Positions 55,908 to 64,000 of a stretch of 64,000 nucleotides of DNA are shown one piece after another. The position numbers and the translations under genes were made by a program. Origin of the DNA: Burkholderia sp. SRS-46 (GTDB taxonomy: Bacteria; Pseudomonadota; Gammaproteobacteria; Burkholderiales; Burkholderiaceae); assembly GCF_004343775.1 (NCBI RefSeq), contig NZ_PTXL01000005.1, positions 124,001 to 188,000 on the forward strand, read 5' to 3'. The notes under the pieces were generated by a model, which saw nothing but the letters and a program-made list of their open reading frames with translations, searched no databases and was not told the origin of the DNA. Position 1 is the stretch's first letter; every line of letters begins with the position of its first letter.

Positions 55908-56372
55908 CTACAGCCGGTTGTCCTTCGCCAGCATCAGCACCCGCGCCCAGCGCTGCGCATCGCGCTTGTTCATCATCGGCAGCTTCCATTCGGCGCGCGC
56001 GGCATCGCGCACCTGCACGACGAGATGCCAGCGGCCGCCGATCGGCGCGGTCTGGCAGCCGTCGAGCTGTGACAGCGTGTAGCGGCCGTCCGCGCCGTCG
56101 TGCGACAGCCACAGCAGGCCCTGTGTCGCGGAGACGCGCAACTCGCCCCACGCGCGGTGCACGATGTGGGTCCAGCCCTGTTCCGTCGTGTTCGGCGCGA
56201 TGTCGCGGCGGCGCTTGAGCCACCACGCGGCCAGCGCGATCGTCAGCGCGCCGGCCAGCACCGCGGCGGCCACCGCGACCGGCGGGCCGAACTGCGCGGC
56301 AATGACTTGATAGGTGTGAACCGCGCCCCAGACGAGAGCGATGAGCGCGAACAGGACAATGAAAATCGGCAT
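55908..56372 (-). CDS. Membrane-anchored hypothetical protein
   Basis: The 154-residue protein has two N-terminal transmembrane helices (MPIFIVLFALIALVWGAVHTYQVI and VAVAAAVLAGALTIALAAWWL) and a soluble C-terminal domain (WGELRVSATQGLLWLSHDGADGRYTLSQLDGC). I do not recognise the family. It follows the patatin gene by 60 bp on the same strand. Confidence 0.7.
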   Translation of the reverse strand: MPIFIVLFALIALVWGAVHTYQVIAAQFGPPVAVAAAVLAGALTIALAAWWLKRRRDIAPNTTEQGWTHIVHRAWGELRVSATQGLLWLSHDGADGRYTLSQLDGCQTAPIGGRWHLVVQVRDAARAEWKLPMMNKRDAQRWARVLMLAKDNRL

Positions 56373-56432
56373 GTCGGATTCAGTAATGGAGCGGGCCGGC
56401 GCAGGGTTTGCGCCGGCCCGTCGTGCACGACG

Positions 56433-57650
56433 TCACCGTTTGCGGTGAATGTCGTGCGTCACGAAGCCCGCGTCGTTCACGGGCAACGCGAGGCCGTCCT
56501 TGACGGCGAGCGTCTTGCGGATGTCGTCGAGACCCGCGGACCAGTGGTCGCGCATCGTCGACAGACCGAACTGATAGTCCTTGTAGTGATGCTCGTACGC
56601 CTTCTGCTGGTAGATCAGGTGCTGGATGTTGTACTTCTTCCCGCACGACAGCGCTTCCGCCTCGATGCACCACGGATCGCTCTTGCGCTGTTCTTCCGGC
56701 ACCAGGTCGAGCACCTGGCGCATCACGTTGCGATACCGCTGTTCGCGCTGCAGCGTGTCTGTGACGAAACGCGTGCGGCTCGAGTACTGGACGTCCTTCG
56801 TGCGCTCGGCAACGTCGGCCATCGAGCGCGGCAGCGGCCCGCGCGCGCTCCACAGGTCGACCTGGAACGCGAGCGTGTCGCGGCGCGGCCGCGCGCGCAG
56901 CACTTCCATCAGCGGCGTGTTCGACACGACGCCGCCGTCCCAGTAGTACTCGCCTTCGATCTCGACCGGCGGGAACGCGGGCGGCAGCGCGCCGGACGCC
57001 ATGAAATGCTCCGGCTCGAGGCGCGTGCGCATGTTGTCGAAGTAGACGAAGTTGCCGGTGCCGACGTTGACCGCGCCGACCGACACGCGCGTCTCGCCCG
57101 AGTTGATCCGGTCGAAGTCGCATAGCTTCAGCAGCGTCGCGCGCAGCGCGGACGTGTCATACCAGCTGACCTTGTCCGGATGGTCGGATATGCCCGGCAG
57201 CGGCGGCGGGAAGCGCGGCGCGAAGAAGCCCTGCTGGCCCTGCATCATCGCGCTCGCGGCCTGCGACGCGGTGAAGAACGTGCGGACCTGGTCGATGCTG
57301 TTGAACAGCGCGAACTCGAACGCGGCCGGCATCGCCGGAAAGAACGCCGGCTGGCAGATTGTTTCCCAGAACTGGCGCAGCCGCTCGACGCGATGCTCGG
57401 GCGCATTGCCCGCGATCAGCGCGGTGTTGAGCGCGCCGATCGAGATGCCCGCGATCCAGTCGAGCGGAATGCCCGCCTCGTGCAAGCCTTCGAACACGCC
57501 GGCCTGATAGGCGCCGAGCGCGCCGCCGCCCTGCAGGACGAGTGCGATCGTCTCGTAGGGGAGCGTGCGCGCGGCGGCCGGTGCGCCGGCTTCGTGGTGC
57601 AGGTCCGCCGCATCGACGGCCTGCCTTTCTGTTCGGGCGTGCGGTTTCAT
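56433..57650 (-). CDS. Patatin-like phospholipase with DUF3734 tail
   Basis: The 405-residue protein has the oxyanion motif QGGGALGAYQAGVFEG, nucleophile motif GISIG (serine near residue 71) and catalytic aspartate in YYWDGGVVSNTPL. The C-terminal part is the DUF3734 extension (EHHYKDYQFGLSTMRDHWSAGLDDIRKTL). It shares orientation with the 3-hydroxybutyrate and acetoacetate genes; such trios occur in polyhydroxybutyrate turnover. A role in lipid or PHB depolymerisation is inferred. Confidence 0.85.
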   Translation of the reverse strand: MKPHARTERQAVDAADLHHEAGAPAAARTLPYETIALVLQGGGALGAYQAGVFEGLHEAGIPLDWIAGISIGALNTALIAGNAPEHRVERLRQFWETICQPAFFPAMPAAFEFALFNSIDQVRTFFTASQAASAMMQGQQGFFAPRFPPPLPGISDHPDKVSWYDTSALRATLLKLCDFDRINSGETRVSVGAVNVGTGNFVYFDNMRTRLEPEHFMASGALPPAFPPVEIEGEYYWDGGVVSNTPLMEVLRARPRRDTLAFQVDLWSARGPLPRSMADVAERTKDVQYSSRTRFVTDTLQREQRYRNVMRQVLDLVPEEQRKSDPWCIEAEALSCGKKYNIQHLIYQQKAYEHHYKDYQFGLSTMRDHWSAGLDDIRKTLAVKDGLALPVNDAGFVTHDIHRKR

Positions 57651-57659
57651 CAATTGCTC

Positions 57660-57912
57660 CTAGAAATCCCGCCATTGATGGCGGTGAGGAAAGGAGTGCG
57701 CTTGACAGGCAGCTTCTCCCACGGGTTAGGATGGCCGGCATGATCCTTGTCTATCGCTACCGGGTGAAGTCGCTCAACGGCTTGCTGAATATGAGAATGG
57801 ACCTGCAGTGACTGCGGTGTCGTGCATGATCGCGATATCAACGCTGCGTTGAACATTCTCCGATGCGGACGTGCATCGCCAGGTGTGGGAATCGCCTCCC
57901 TTTAGGGAGGCG
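57660..57912 (+). mobile_element. Internally deleted IS605-type tnpB element
   Basis: A perfect left hairpin CCGCCA-TTGA-TGGCGG (57669-57684) is followed by a tnpB-like start (57740, MILVYRYRVKSLNGLLN). About 20 codons on, the text jumps to a typical TnpB end in a shifted frame (CGVVHDRDINAALNILRCG, ending at TAG 57903-57905). A right hairpin CGCCTCCC-TTTA-GGGAGGCG (57893-57912) overlaps that stop. The zinc-ribbon and RuvC parts in between are gone. Exact ends and target site were not determined. Confidence 0.82.
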
Positions 57913-57918
57913 AGGACA

Positions 57919-58704
57919 TTACTGCATGAACCAGCCGTGGCTGACGACGAACGACTGGCCGGTCAGCGCGGCGCTCGGGAACGCGGACAGGAACAGCACC
58001 GTCTGCGCGACGTCTTCCACGGTCGTGAACACGCCGTCGACGGTATTGCCGAGCATCACGTGCTTCACCACGTCCTCTTCGCTGATGCCGAGCTCCTTCG
58101 CCTGCTCCGGAATCTGCTTGTCGACGAGCGGCGTGCGCACGAAGCCCGGACACACGACGTGCGAGCGCACGTTGTGCTTCGCGCCTTCCTTCGCCAGCAC
58201 GCGCGCGAGGCCGAGCAGCCCGTGCTTCGCCGTCACGTACGCGGATTTCAGCGGCGACGCCTCGTGCGAGTGCACCGAGCCCATGTAGATCACGACGCCG
58301 CCGCGATCGTCCTTGTACATGTGCTTGAGCGCGGCCTTCGTCGTCAGGAACGCGCCGTCGACGTGGATCGCCTGCATCTTCTTCCAGTCGGAGAACGCGT
58401 AGTTCTCGATCGGGTTCACGATCTGGATGCCGGCATTCGACACGAGGATGTCGATCGAGCCGAACGTTTCGGCGACCTGGTCGATGCCGCTGTTCACGGC
58501 GTCTTCATTGGTCACGTCCATCGCGATGCCGATCGCCTTGCCGCCCGCCTGCTTGATCTGTTCCGCGACGGCATTCGCGCCATCCAGGTTCAGGTCGGCG
58601 ATGCCGACCGCCGCGCCCGCCTTGGCCAGTTCCAGCGCGATTTCCTTGCCGATGCCGCTCGCGGCGCCGGTGACGACTGCGGTCTTGCCATTCAGATTGC
58701 TCAT
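57919..58704 (-). CDS. D-3-hydroxybutyrate dehydrogenase
   Basis: The 261-residue short-chain dehydrogenase has the cofactor motif [20 protein letters not shown] and NAG ([15 protein letters not shown]). The active-site [21 protein letters not shown] carries the Tyr-x3-Lys pair. The wording HKRDD-like [30 protein letters not shown] matches BdhA. It interconverts D-3-hydroxybutyrate and acetoacetate with NAD. It is followed upstream by acetoacetate decarboxylase, consistent with PHB/ketone metabolism. Confidence 0.92.
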   Translation of the reverse strand: MSNLNGKTAVVTGAASGIGKEIALELAKAGAAVGIADLNLDGANAVAEQIKQAGGKAIGIAMDVTNEDAVNSGIDQVAETFGSIDILVSNAGIQIVNPIENYAFSDWKKMQAIHVDGAFLTTKAALKHMYKDDRGGVVIYMGSVHSHEASPLKSAYVTAKHGLLGLARVLAKEGAKHNVRSHVVCPGFVRTPLVDKQIPEQAKELGISEEDVVKHVMLGNTVDGVFTTVEDVAQTVLFLSAFPSAALTGQSFVVSHGWFMQ

Positions 58705-58746
58705 GTTCGAATTTCCGGAATGAAAGGTGGAAAGGGACAGCGGGCG

Positions 58747-59487
58747 TTACTGAGCCAGGTAATCGTAGACGACTTCGCCGAGCCCAAGTGTCAAATCTGC
58801 GACGAGGTGCCGGGCCTCGACGATCTCAAGCACCGGCAGATCGGCGACCGGCGCGAGCGCATGCGGCGACAGCTCGAGCGACGCCGGGCCGGTCCACGCA
58901 CCCTTCATCACGATGTCCTGCATGTAGTAACGCACCAGCTCGCACACGCGCGCCGTGCCGTCGACGTGCGGAATGATCTTCAGCAGGAAATTGGGGCCGG
59001 CGAGACGCTTCGTCTGCTCGGCGATGTCGAGCTCCTTGTGCTTGTAGCCCATCGTGCCGGTCGCGACGCGCACCTTGCCGTAGTCGAGCGTGCCGAGGAG
59101 GTGGTCGGTGTTCACGTGCAGCGTGGGCGACGCGAGCTTCTTCGGAAAGCCCCACAGCTCGCGGCCGCCGGCGATCGGTGGATGGTCGTCGAGGTACATC
59201 GCGAGCGTATAGCCGCCGGGCTGGCCGTCGTATTCGACGGGGATCACCTGGCCGCTTTCGGTGTAGTCGCCGAAGCCGGTGGAGTCGGCCATGCGAATGA
59301 ATTCGTAATGAACGAGCGGTTCGGTGATCTGCAGCGGCTCGGGCACGATTTCACGCAGCCGGTCCGGATCGGTGCGATACGTGATGATCAGAAACTCACG
59401 ATCGACGAAACGGTAAGGGCCCATCGGGAACGCAGGGCTCGTCAACGGCATTGCAAACGCTTTCGATCGGACATCGCTGGGTTTCAT
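58747..59487 (-). CDS. adc: Acetoacetate decarboxylase
   Basis: The 246-residue protein has the Schiff-base lysine pair Lys116-Lys117 in [33 protein letters not shown] and ending [13 protein letters not shown] are typical of the family. It decarboxylates acetoacetate to acetone and CO2. It precedes the 3-hydroxybutyrate dehydrogenase by 42 bp in one operon. Start ATG 59487 has AAGGAG nearby. Confidence 0.94.
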   Translation of the reverse strand: MKPSDVRSKAFAMPLTSPAFPMGPYRFVDREFLIITYRTDPDRLREIVPEPLQITEPLVHYEFIRMADSTGFGDYTESGQVIPVEYDGQPGGYTLAMYLDDHPPIAGGRELWGFPKKLASPTLHVNTDHLLGTLDYGKVRVATGTMGYKHKELDIAEQTKRLAGPNFLLKIIPHVDGTARVCELVRYYMQDIVMKGAWTGPASLELSPHALAPVADLPVLEIVEARHLVADLTLGLGEVVYDYLAQ

Positions 59488-59950
59488 GCGGACTCCTTGT
59501 TGTTGATCGGCTTCGTGAATGAGTGCTCGTAATCGTATGCCGGCACGCCGTCGTTGTGCGATGCCGCAACTGGAATAAATTGTTGCAGGAATCGCTAGAT
59601 TGACTCGGCAAATATTGATTCGAACGACGCAAATAGCCCGATGGACGCGCAGCGTACCGATCCTCGCAGGGTTCGATGACGCCGGAATGTGATCAAAGGT
59701 GAGCCTTTACGGGGCATTGGGTGAGGTTTTACGGGAAACGCTCCGCCTGAAATATTTCAATTGTGTGAACTTGTGTTGCAATGCACGCTCTAAACGCGTC
59801 CCGGCGGACGGACGAGCGGGTACCGCACGCGACGTCGACACCCGTCGTACATCCGTCGGACACCATTAAGCATCGCTTAAGCGAGCCGCCCCTAGCATCG
59901 TGCATGACCGGATGGCCGGTCGTGCCCCTCCGCTCCACGTACCCCGATTC
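59488..59950. other. Spacer with outlier iterons, adc to PAP2 gene
   Basis: 463 bp without a convincing gene. The pair of inverted iterons at 59697-59736 is its main feature. A TTAAGC-ATCGC-TTAAGC repeat lies near 59866-59882. The rest shows nothing clear. Confidence 0.6.
59697..59736 (-). repeat. Pair of inverted origin-type iterons, outlier 3
   Basis: Minus-strand CCCCGTAAAGGCTCACCT (59697-59714) and TCCCGTAAAACCTCACCC (59719-59736), 22 bp apart and about 17 kb from the main array. Confidence 0.82.
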
Positions 59951-60532
59951 ATGCAGAACCTCAATCTCACCCTGTTTTCCGCCATCAACGCCGGCACGGC
60001 ACCGCAACCGGGTGTCGCGAAGCTCGCGATCTTTGCCGCCGACTGGCTCGTCTATGCGATTCCCGCGATGCTGCTGCTGACCTGGATGTTCGGCGCGCGC
60101 CCGACGCGCCGCCAGGCGATCGAAGCCGGCCTCGGCGCCTGCATCGCGCTCGCGCTTGCTCAGGTGCTGTCGCATTTCTGGTTCTCGCCGAGGCCGTTCA
60201 TGGCCGGCGTCGGCACCCAGCTGATTCCGCATGCGCCGGACGGATCGTTTCCAAGCGATCACATGACGTTCGCGTGGAGCATCGCGGCCGGCATGCTGCT
60301 GGGCGGCGCGACGCGCGTGACCGGTGTCGTGATCGCGGCGATGGCCGCCGCGATCGCGTGGGGGCGGATCTATGCAGGTGTGCATTGGCCGTTCGACATG
60401 GCGGGCGGCGTGCTGGTCGGCACCGCCGGCGCGTTGGCCGCGCACCTGTATGCGCGGCCCGTCACGGCGATGCTCGAGCGCATCGGCGAGGCGGTGCACG
60501 CAGTCGTGATGGGGCGCTTGCACGCGCCGTAA
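59951..60532 (+). CDS. PAP2-family phosphatase, undecaprenyl-diphosphatase (BcrC)-like
   Basis: The 193-residue membrane protein has the PAP2 signature in order: SPRPF, PSDHMTFAW and GRIYAGVHWPFDM with catalytic histidines. The length and ILFAADWLVYAIP-like start fit the BcrC branch that recycles undecaprenyl diphosphate. ATG 59951 (MQNLNLTLFSAIN) is preferred to an upstream in-frame start. It stands alone. Confidence 0.85.
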   Translation: MQNLNLTLFSAINAGTAPQPGVAKLAIFAADWLVYAIPAMLLLTWMFGARPTRRQAIEAGLGACIALALAQVLSHFWFSPRPFMAGVGTQLIPHAPDGSFPSDHMTFAWSIAAGMLLGGATRVTGVVIAAMAAAIAWGRIYAGVHWPFDMAGGVLVGTAGALAAHLYARPVTAMLERIGEAVHAVVMGRLHAP

Positions 60533-60554
60533 GGAAAGATCGAGCCGGTCGTGG

Positions 60555-60776
60555 TCAGCCCGGCGCCCTGGCCGCATCGGCGGCCGCGGCCGGGGCGGCG
60601 CCGCCGTGCAGCTCGGCCGAATCCGCCGGCGGCTGCGTGGCGTCCCGCTCGAGCGCGCTCTCCTTGAGGATCGCGCACATCGCGATGAACAGCGCGAGCG
60701 CGACGGCCGCGAGGCCGCAATAGCCGGCGATCTTCAGGTTGCGAAGGAACGGCGAAGCGTGGCTTTCTCTTGTCAT
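60555..60776 (-). CDS. Small single-pass membrane protein
   Basis: The 73-residue protein (MTRESHASPFLRNLKIAGYCGLAAVALALFIAMCAILKESALERDATQ) has one transmembrane helix and an Ala-rich tail. ATG 60776 has GAGAAAG upstream. I recognise no family. It is convergent with the PAP2 gene. Confidence 0.65.
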   Translation of the reverse strand: MTRESHASPFLRNLKIAGYCGLAAVALALFIAMCAILKESALERDATQPPADSAELHGGAAPAAAADAARAPG

Positions 60777-60909
60777 GACCGGGCGCTCCTGGTGCGGGCG
60801 GCGTGGACTGCCTGACAGCGGCATCGCAGACGTAGGTATATACCAGCCGCCCTGCCGATGCCAAGGTGTCCTTGCGTTGTTCGCGCCGGAATGCCGTGCG
60901 CCGTGCGCG

Positions 60910-61728
60910 TCAGTCGTCGAGCGATTCGTGTACGGCGCTCGCGCCGCGCTTCCAGTAGGCCGCCGCGCGGATCCGCGCCTTGTCGATGCCCCGCTCGGCG
61001 GTCAGATGCTGCCGCACCGCGCGCATTGCGAGCGCTTCGCCGGCTGCCCACACATAGCCGTCGCCGTTCGGCAGCGGCAGGACGCGAACGGCATCCAGCA
61101 GCGCGTCGCCGCCATCGGTGGCCGCTTCATCGCGGAAGCACCAGATTTCATGCACGTCCGCGCGCGTATCGAACGCGATCCGCGCGTCGCGATCCGCGAC
61201 TTCCAGCACGACCGCTGCGCGCGAGCCGGCGGGCAATTCTTCCAGGCGGCGGGCGACGGCCGGCAGCGCCGTGTCGTCGCCGATCAGCAGGTGCCAGTCG
61301 AAACCCGTCGGCACGACGAACGAACCGCGCGGGCCGCCGATGCCGAGCCATTGGCCGACGCGCGCCTGCGCGGCCCACTGCGATGCCGGCCCCGGGTGAT
61401 TCAGCACGAACTCCAGATCCAGTTCGCACGTCGACCGATCGAAGCGGCGCGGCGTGAAATCGCGCGCGACGGGCTTCGGCTCGCCTTCCGGGAACACCGG
61501 GCCGTTCGGCCCCATGGACGGTAGCGCGGGACGCTCGGCGCCGGGCGGTGGCAGGAACACTTTCACGTGATCGTCGAACGACGCCGATTCGAAATCCGCG
61601 AGGTCGGGGCCGCTCAGCGTGACGCGCAGCAGGTGCGGCGTCAAGGCGTGCACGCGCACGACTTGCAGCAGGCGGAACTTGAGGGTGTGGCGCACGCGGG
61701 TGACGGTGCGTTCTTGCGTGTCTTGCAT
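60910..61728 (-). CDS. yqjH: Siderophore-interacting FAD reductase (YqjH/ViuB-like)
   Basis: The 272-residue protein has the FAD domain of siderophore-interacting proteins (RVTLSGPDLADFESASFDDHVKVFLPP, RDFTPRRFDRSTCELDLEFVLN, GPASQWAAQARVGQWLGIGGPRGSFVVP). The NAD(P)H domain follows (HLLIGDDTALPAVARRLEELP, YVWAAGEALAMRAVRQHL, YWKRGASAVHE). It reduces ferric siderophores to release iron. It is 79 bp after the PadR regulator, the YqjI-YqjH arrangement of enterobacteria. Confidence 0.9.
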   Translation of the reverse strand: MQDTQERTVTRVRHTLKFRLLQVVRVHALTPHLLRVTLSGPDLADFESASFDDHVKVFLPPPGAERPALPSMGPNGPVFPEGEPKPVARDFTPRRFDRSTCELDLEFVLNHPGPASQWAAQARVGQWLGIGGPRGSFVVPTGFDWHLLIGDDTALPAVARRLEELPAGSRAAVVLEVADRDARIAFDTRADVHEIWCFRDEAATDGGDALLDAVRVLPLPNGDGYVWAAGEALAMRAVRQHLTAERGIDKARIRAAAYWKRGASAVHESLDD

Positions 61729-61807
61729 CGATCGGTTCTCCAGTATCGACCCGTGGTGGCGCTTATGCGCTTGCCCGGGTGCCATGCAAAGCAGGGACCG
61801 GCGCGGG

Positions 61808-62509
61808 TTACGCGCCGGTGCGGCCTTCGATTTCGGCGGTGGCGCGTCGCAGGATCGCCGCGATGCGCCGCTGCTCTTCGACGGATGCGCCGCTCTTGTG
61901 CAGCAGCGCGTGCTTCAGCGCGACGCGCGCGTCGACGAACTCCGGCAGCCAGCCGCCTTGCTGCTCGTCCGCCGCGTCGCCGGCCGATTCGCCCGCGAAT
62001 GCGCGGCGCATGAATTCCATCTTTCGCGCGAGGTGCGTGAGCCGCGCGAACAGCGTGTCGACGCGTTCGCGCTGCGCGTCGAGATGCGCGCGGCCGGCGT
62101 CGGTGAGCGCATAGCGCTTGCGGTTGCCTTCCGCCTGCGACGCGACGAAGCCGACTTCCTCGAGATAGGTGAGCGCCGGGTAGACCATCCCCGGGCTCGG
62201 GCTGTAGAAGCCGTTCGAGCGCGTGTCGAGCGCCTTGATCAGTTCGTAGCCGTGGCTCGGCTGGTCGGCGAGGAGCGCTAGCAGCAGCAATTGCAGGTCG
62301 TCGGCGCTGAACTGGCGGCCGCGCGGCATGGCGTCGTCGCCGCCGAATCCCCCGAAGCCGCCCGGGCCGCCGAAGGGACCGCCGCCGAACGGATCACGGC
62401 CGCGGCGGTGGCGGCCGATCGCATGCCAGAAACCGGTGAACCACGCGGGGGCGGAATGCGCACCGTACTCGTCGCATCGGGCGTGGCCGCGGAAGGGGCT
62501 GTGTCGCAT
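61808..62509 (-). CDS. yqjI: PadR-family regulator (YqjI-like)
   Basis: The 233-residue protein has a PadR winged helix (LLLLALLADQPSHGYELIKALDTRSNGFYSPSPGMVYPALTYLEEVGFVASQAEGNRKRYALT). The long N-terminal extension is rich in His, Gly and Phe (residues 1-60), as in YqjI, where it binds nickel. It lies upstream of the siderophore reductase. Control by iron or nickel is inferred from the family. Confidence 0.88.
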   Translation of the reverse strand: MRHSPFRGHARCDEYGAHSAPAWFTGFWHAIGRHRRGRDPFGGGPFGGPGGFGGFGGDDAMPRGRQFSADDLQLLLLALLADQPSHGYELIKALDTRSNGFYSPSPGMVYPALTYLEEVGFVASQAEGNRKRYALTDAGRAHLDAQRERVDTLFARLTHLARKMEFMRRAFAGESAGDAADEQQGGWLPEFVDARVALKHALLHKSGASVEEQRRIAAILRRATAEIEGRTGA

Positions 62510-62534
62510 GATCGTGTCCTATATGTCGGAAAAC

Positions 62535-62561
62535 ATATCTAAAGATATATATCGAAAGATA
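62535..62561. promoter_or_regulatory. Tandem palindromes upstream of the PadR gene
   Basis: ATATCT-AA-AGATAT (62535-62548) is a perfect dyad. TATC-GAAA-GATA (62550-62561), also perfect, follows at once. Both are AT-rich, lie 26 bp upstream of the gene and fit a PadR autoregulatory operator. Confidence 0.75.
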
Positions 62562-62569
62562 GGAAGTCA

Positions 62570-63007
62570 ATGCGATTTATTTGGGGTTGGATGGTGGTGC
62601 GTGCGATCTGGGAACGCTTCCTGATCCGCTCGTGTACGGACAACGCCCGTCAGGGTAGAGACTCGACGCTCGGTCAGGTTGGGTTCAGGTGCTCGGCCTA
62701 GAGAGAGTTGGGATTGTTGGCATTTCGAGTGCATGTAGGGAGGGGCGGCCGACGAGCTTGCGGAATTTGCACCACGCGTCAGGTTCGGCGAGGGGGCGTG
62801 CTGGACAACCTTGATTTGTAACGCCAGCCCGATCCGGATAGCGCACGTCAATCTTAGTGTTCCTCTTCGAATAACATGAAAAATTGCTAATTCTCGGCGT
62901 GCGGCATTGTTATCTTTGTGTGACAGCTTGATAAAATCGCGCGCAGCCGCCAGCTATACGAATCCGCAATCCCGGCTGGTCATAACGAATCAAACTGAGA
63001 GACCGTC
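62570..63007. other. Low-GC spacer before vgrG
   Basis: About 440 bp, AT-rich toward the right end (CATGAAAAATTGCTAATTC; TTGTTATCTTTGTGTGACAGC). A frame on the minus strand (62567-62851) has no family resemblance. A promoter for vgrG probably lies near 62900-62940. Confidence 0.5.
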
Positions 63008-64000
63008 GTGAATACCCGAGAGTTATTCCGCAACTTCGTGTCCGGGATCGATGCGAATCGGCGGCCCGTCGTGCTGAATTGGGGCAAGGCCCAACAGGCG
63101 CTGGAATCGAAAATCGCGTTGCAGCACGCGAGCATCCACGAAAGCATGATGACCGGCATCACGGGCCATCTGACCTGCATCTCGCAGCAGGGCGATCTGC
63201 CTCCGAAGCTGTTCATCGGCGCGCCGGTTTCGGTCGGTATCGTCACGGATCGCGGCCAACTGCACACAATCAACGCAATCGTCAGCGCCGTCCAGATTGG
63301 CCGAACGGACGGGGAACTGACCGTCTACCAGTTCACGGTGACCGATGCGTTGAACCTGCTGCACAAGCGCACCAATTCCCGTGTCTTCCGCAACGTCAGC
63401 GTGGTTGACGTTCTCGGGGTTGTCCTCAACGAATGGCGACAGCGTAGCGTTGCCCTCGCGCAGGCGTTTGAGTTTGACCTGTCTCAACTCGACAGGTCCC
63501 GCTATCCGAGCCGGTCCTTTGTGCGCCAGGTCAACGAATCGGATGCGCGCTTCGTCTCCCGGCTCGTGCGTCGCGACGGCATTACGATGTTCGTGCGTTC
63601 CGGACACGCGAGCGGCGAGACGAAGGACGGTGATCCGCCGGTGCACACGCTGGTGTTCTGCGATGACCCGAAGAAGCTGAGCGAGGGCCCGGCGGGCACG
63701 GTGCGCGTTCATCCGCGGGATGCCGGAACGGAACAGCGCGACACCATCACGTCGCTGACGATGCATCAGCAACTGATTTCGGGTGAATCGGGGCGGCCGT
63801 CGTGGGACTACCGGTACGCCCGGGTGGACCAGTCCAGTTCATCGACAAGGATCGACCAGGGCGAGGCGGGTAACGACCTGGCGAAATTGCTGACGGATAT
63901 CGTGATTGATGTCCCGCACATGGCGGATTCGTGGGCGGACCACGGGCGGATGACGGAAGACCGCATGCTGGCTCACGAAGCGCAGGCGGTTCGCTACGAC
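63008..64000 (+). CDS. Type VI secretion tip protein VgrG (partial)
   Basis: Only the first 331 codons are present; the gene runs off the right edge in frame. It starts GTG AAT ACC CGA (MNTRELFRNFVSGIDANRRPVV). The text LTVYQFTVTDALNLLHKRTNSRVFRNVSVVDVLGVVLNEWRQRS and SFVRQVNESDARFVSRLVRRDGITMFV is the gp27-like VgrG N-terminus. It should sit on the tip of the Hcp tube and deliver effectors. The rest of the cluster, if any, lies beyond the window. Confidence 0.9.
   Translation, partial: MNTRELFRNFVSGIDANRRPVVLNWGKAQQALESKIALQHASIHESMMTGITGHLTCISQQGDLPPKLFIGAPVSVGIVTDRGQLHTINAIVSAVQIGRTDGELTVYQFTVTDALNLLHKRTNSRVFRNVSVVDVLGVVLNEWRQRSVALAQAFEFDLSQLDRSRYPSRSFVRQVNESDARFVSRLVRRDGITMFVRSGHASGETKDGDPPVHTLVFCDDPKKLSEGPAGTVRVHPRDAGTEQRDTITSLTMHQQLISGESGRPSWDYRYARVDQSSSSTRIDQGEAGNDLAKLLTDIVIDVPHMADSWADHGRMTEDRMLAHEAQAVRYD

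Noticed and set aside
62567..62851. 94-codon minus-strand frame before vgrG
   Set aside because: No ribosome site, no family resemblance and atypical codon use.
1..64000. tRNA, rRNA and riboswitch genes
   Set aside because: None was recognised by eye; a covariance-model search was not possible here.

Overview
The window is high-GC (roughly two thirds G+C) and its gene content points to Burkholderia, most likely the Burkholderia cepacia complex. It appears to span the replication and partition region of the second chromosome. The evidence for a secondary chromosome is direct: a parA-parB pair behind a cluster of GTTTATGCGCATAAAC palindromes (parS-like), a convergent plasmid-type replication initiator (repA), and an array of about 18 iterons (TCCCG-N6-CTCACCT) before an AT-rich stretch with a DnaA box. 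The species call rests on remembered gene content and order and was not checked by search.

Left arm (1-36.4 kb): a sugar-acid dehydratase operon with a divergent LysR regulator (1-3.4 kb); an arsenic operon arsR-arsC-acr3-arsH with a palindromic operator touching the arsR start (3.4-6.2 kb); a glycolate/glyoxylate operon glcDEFG-glcB with divergent glcC and two copies of ACTGGTATGACCA (6.3-13.8 kb); a Cache-GGDEF diguanylate cyclase and a Cache histidine kinase with its LuxR-type regulator (14.1-18.0 kb); hopanoid and lipid-transport genes hpnM, hpnN and mlaA (18.1-22.5 kb); a frameshifted gene; hopanoid biosynthesis hpnD-hpnE-shc-hpnG (23.4-28.2 kb); an esterase; a CheY-CheC-diguanylate cyclase operon; a hybrid histidine kinase; an FMN reductase; and an ECF sigma factor with an apparently frameshifted anti-sigma gene.

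Centre (36.4-45.3 kb): a glutaredoxin-type arsC, the parS field, parA, parB, repA, the iteron array, a KfrA-like coiled-coil protein with a C-terminal zinc ribbon, and a tyrosine-recombinase-fold protein that has lost its catalytic tyrosine and most of its other active-site residues.

Right arm (45.4-64 kb): an XRE-cupin regulator divergent from kbl-tdh (threonine catabolism), an orphan kdpA, a small membrane protein with a GNAT protein, a TetR-DUF1348 pair, a tartrate/D-malate dehydrogenase, a bacteriocin-like small peptide, a patatin phospholipase, a 250-bp internally deleted IS605-type tnpB remnant, 3-hydroxybutyrate dehydrogenase with acetoacetate decarboxylase, a PAP2 phosphatase, a siderophore-interacting reductase with a PadR regulator (YqjH/YqjI-like), and the start of a VgrG gene running off the right edge.

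The most unusual observation concerns replication control. Three intergenic spacers to the right of the origin (44.19, 53.36 and 59.70 kb) each carry a pair of origin-type iterons in inverted orientation. The 53.3-53.9 kb spacer also holds six copies of an otherwise unrecognised 29-bp element, GTGCGC-N10-CG-N5-CTCACC, whose CTCACC end matches the iteron. I infer, without proof, that these are initiator-titration, handcuffing or copy-control sites.
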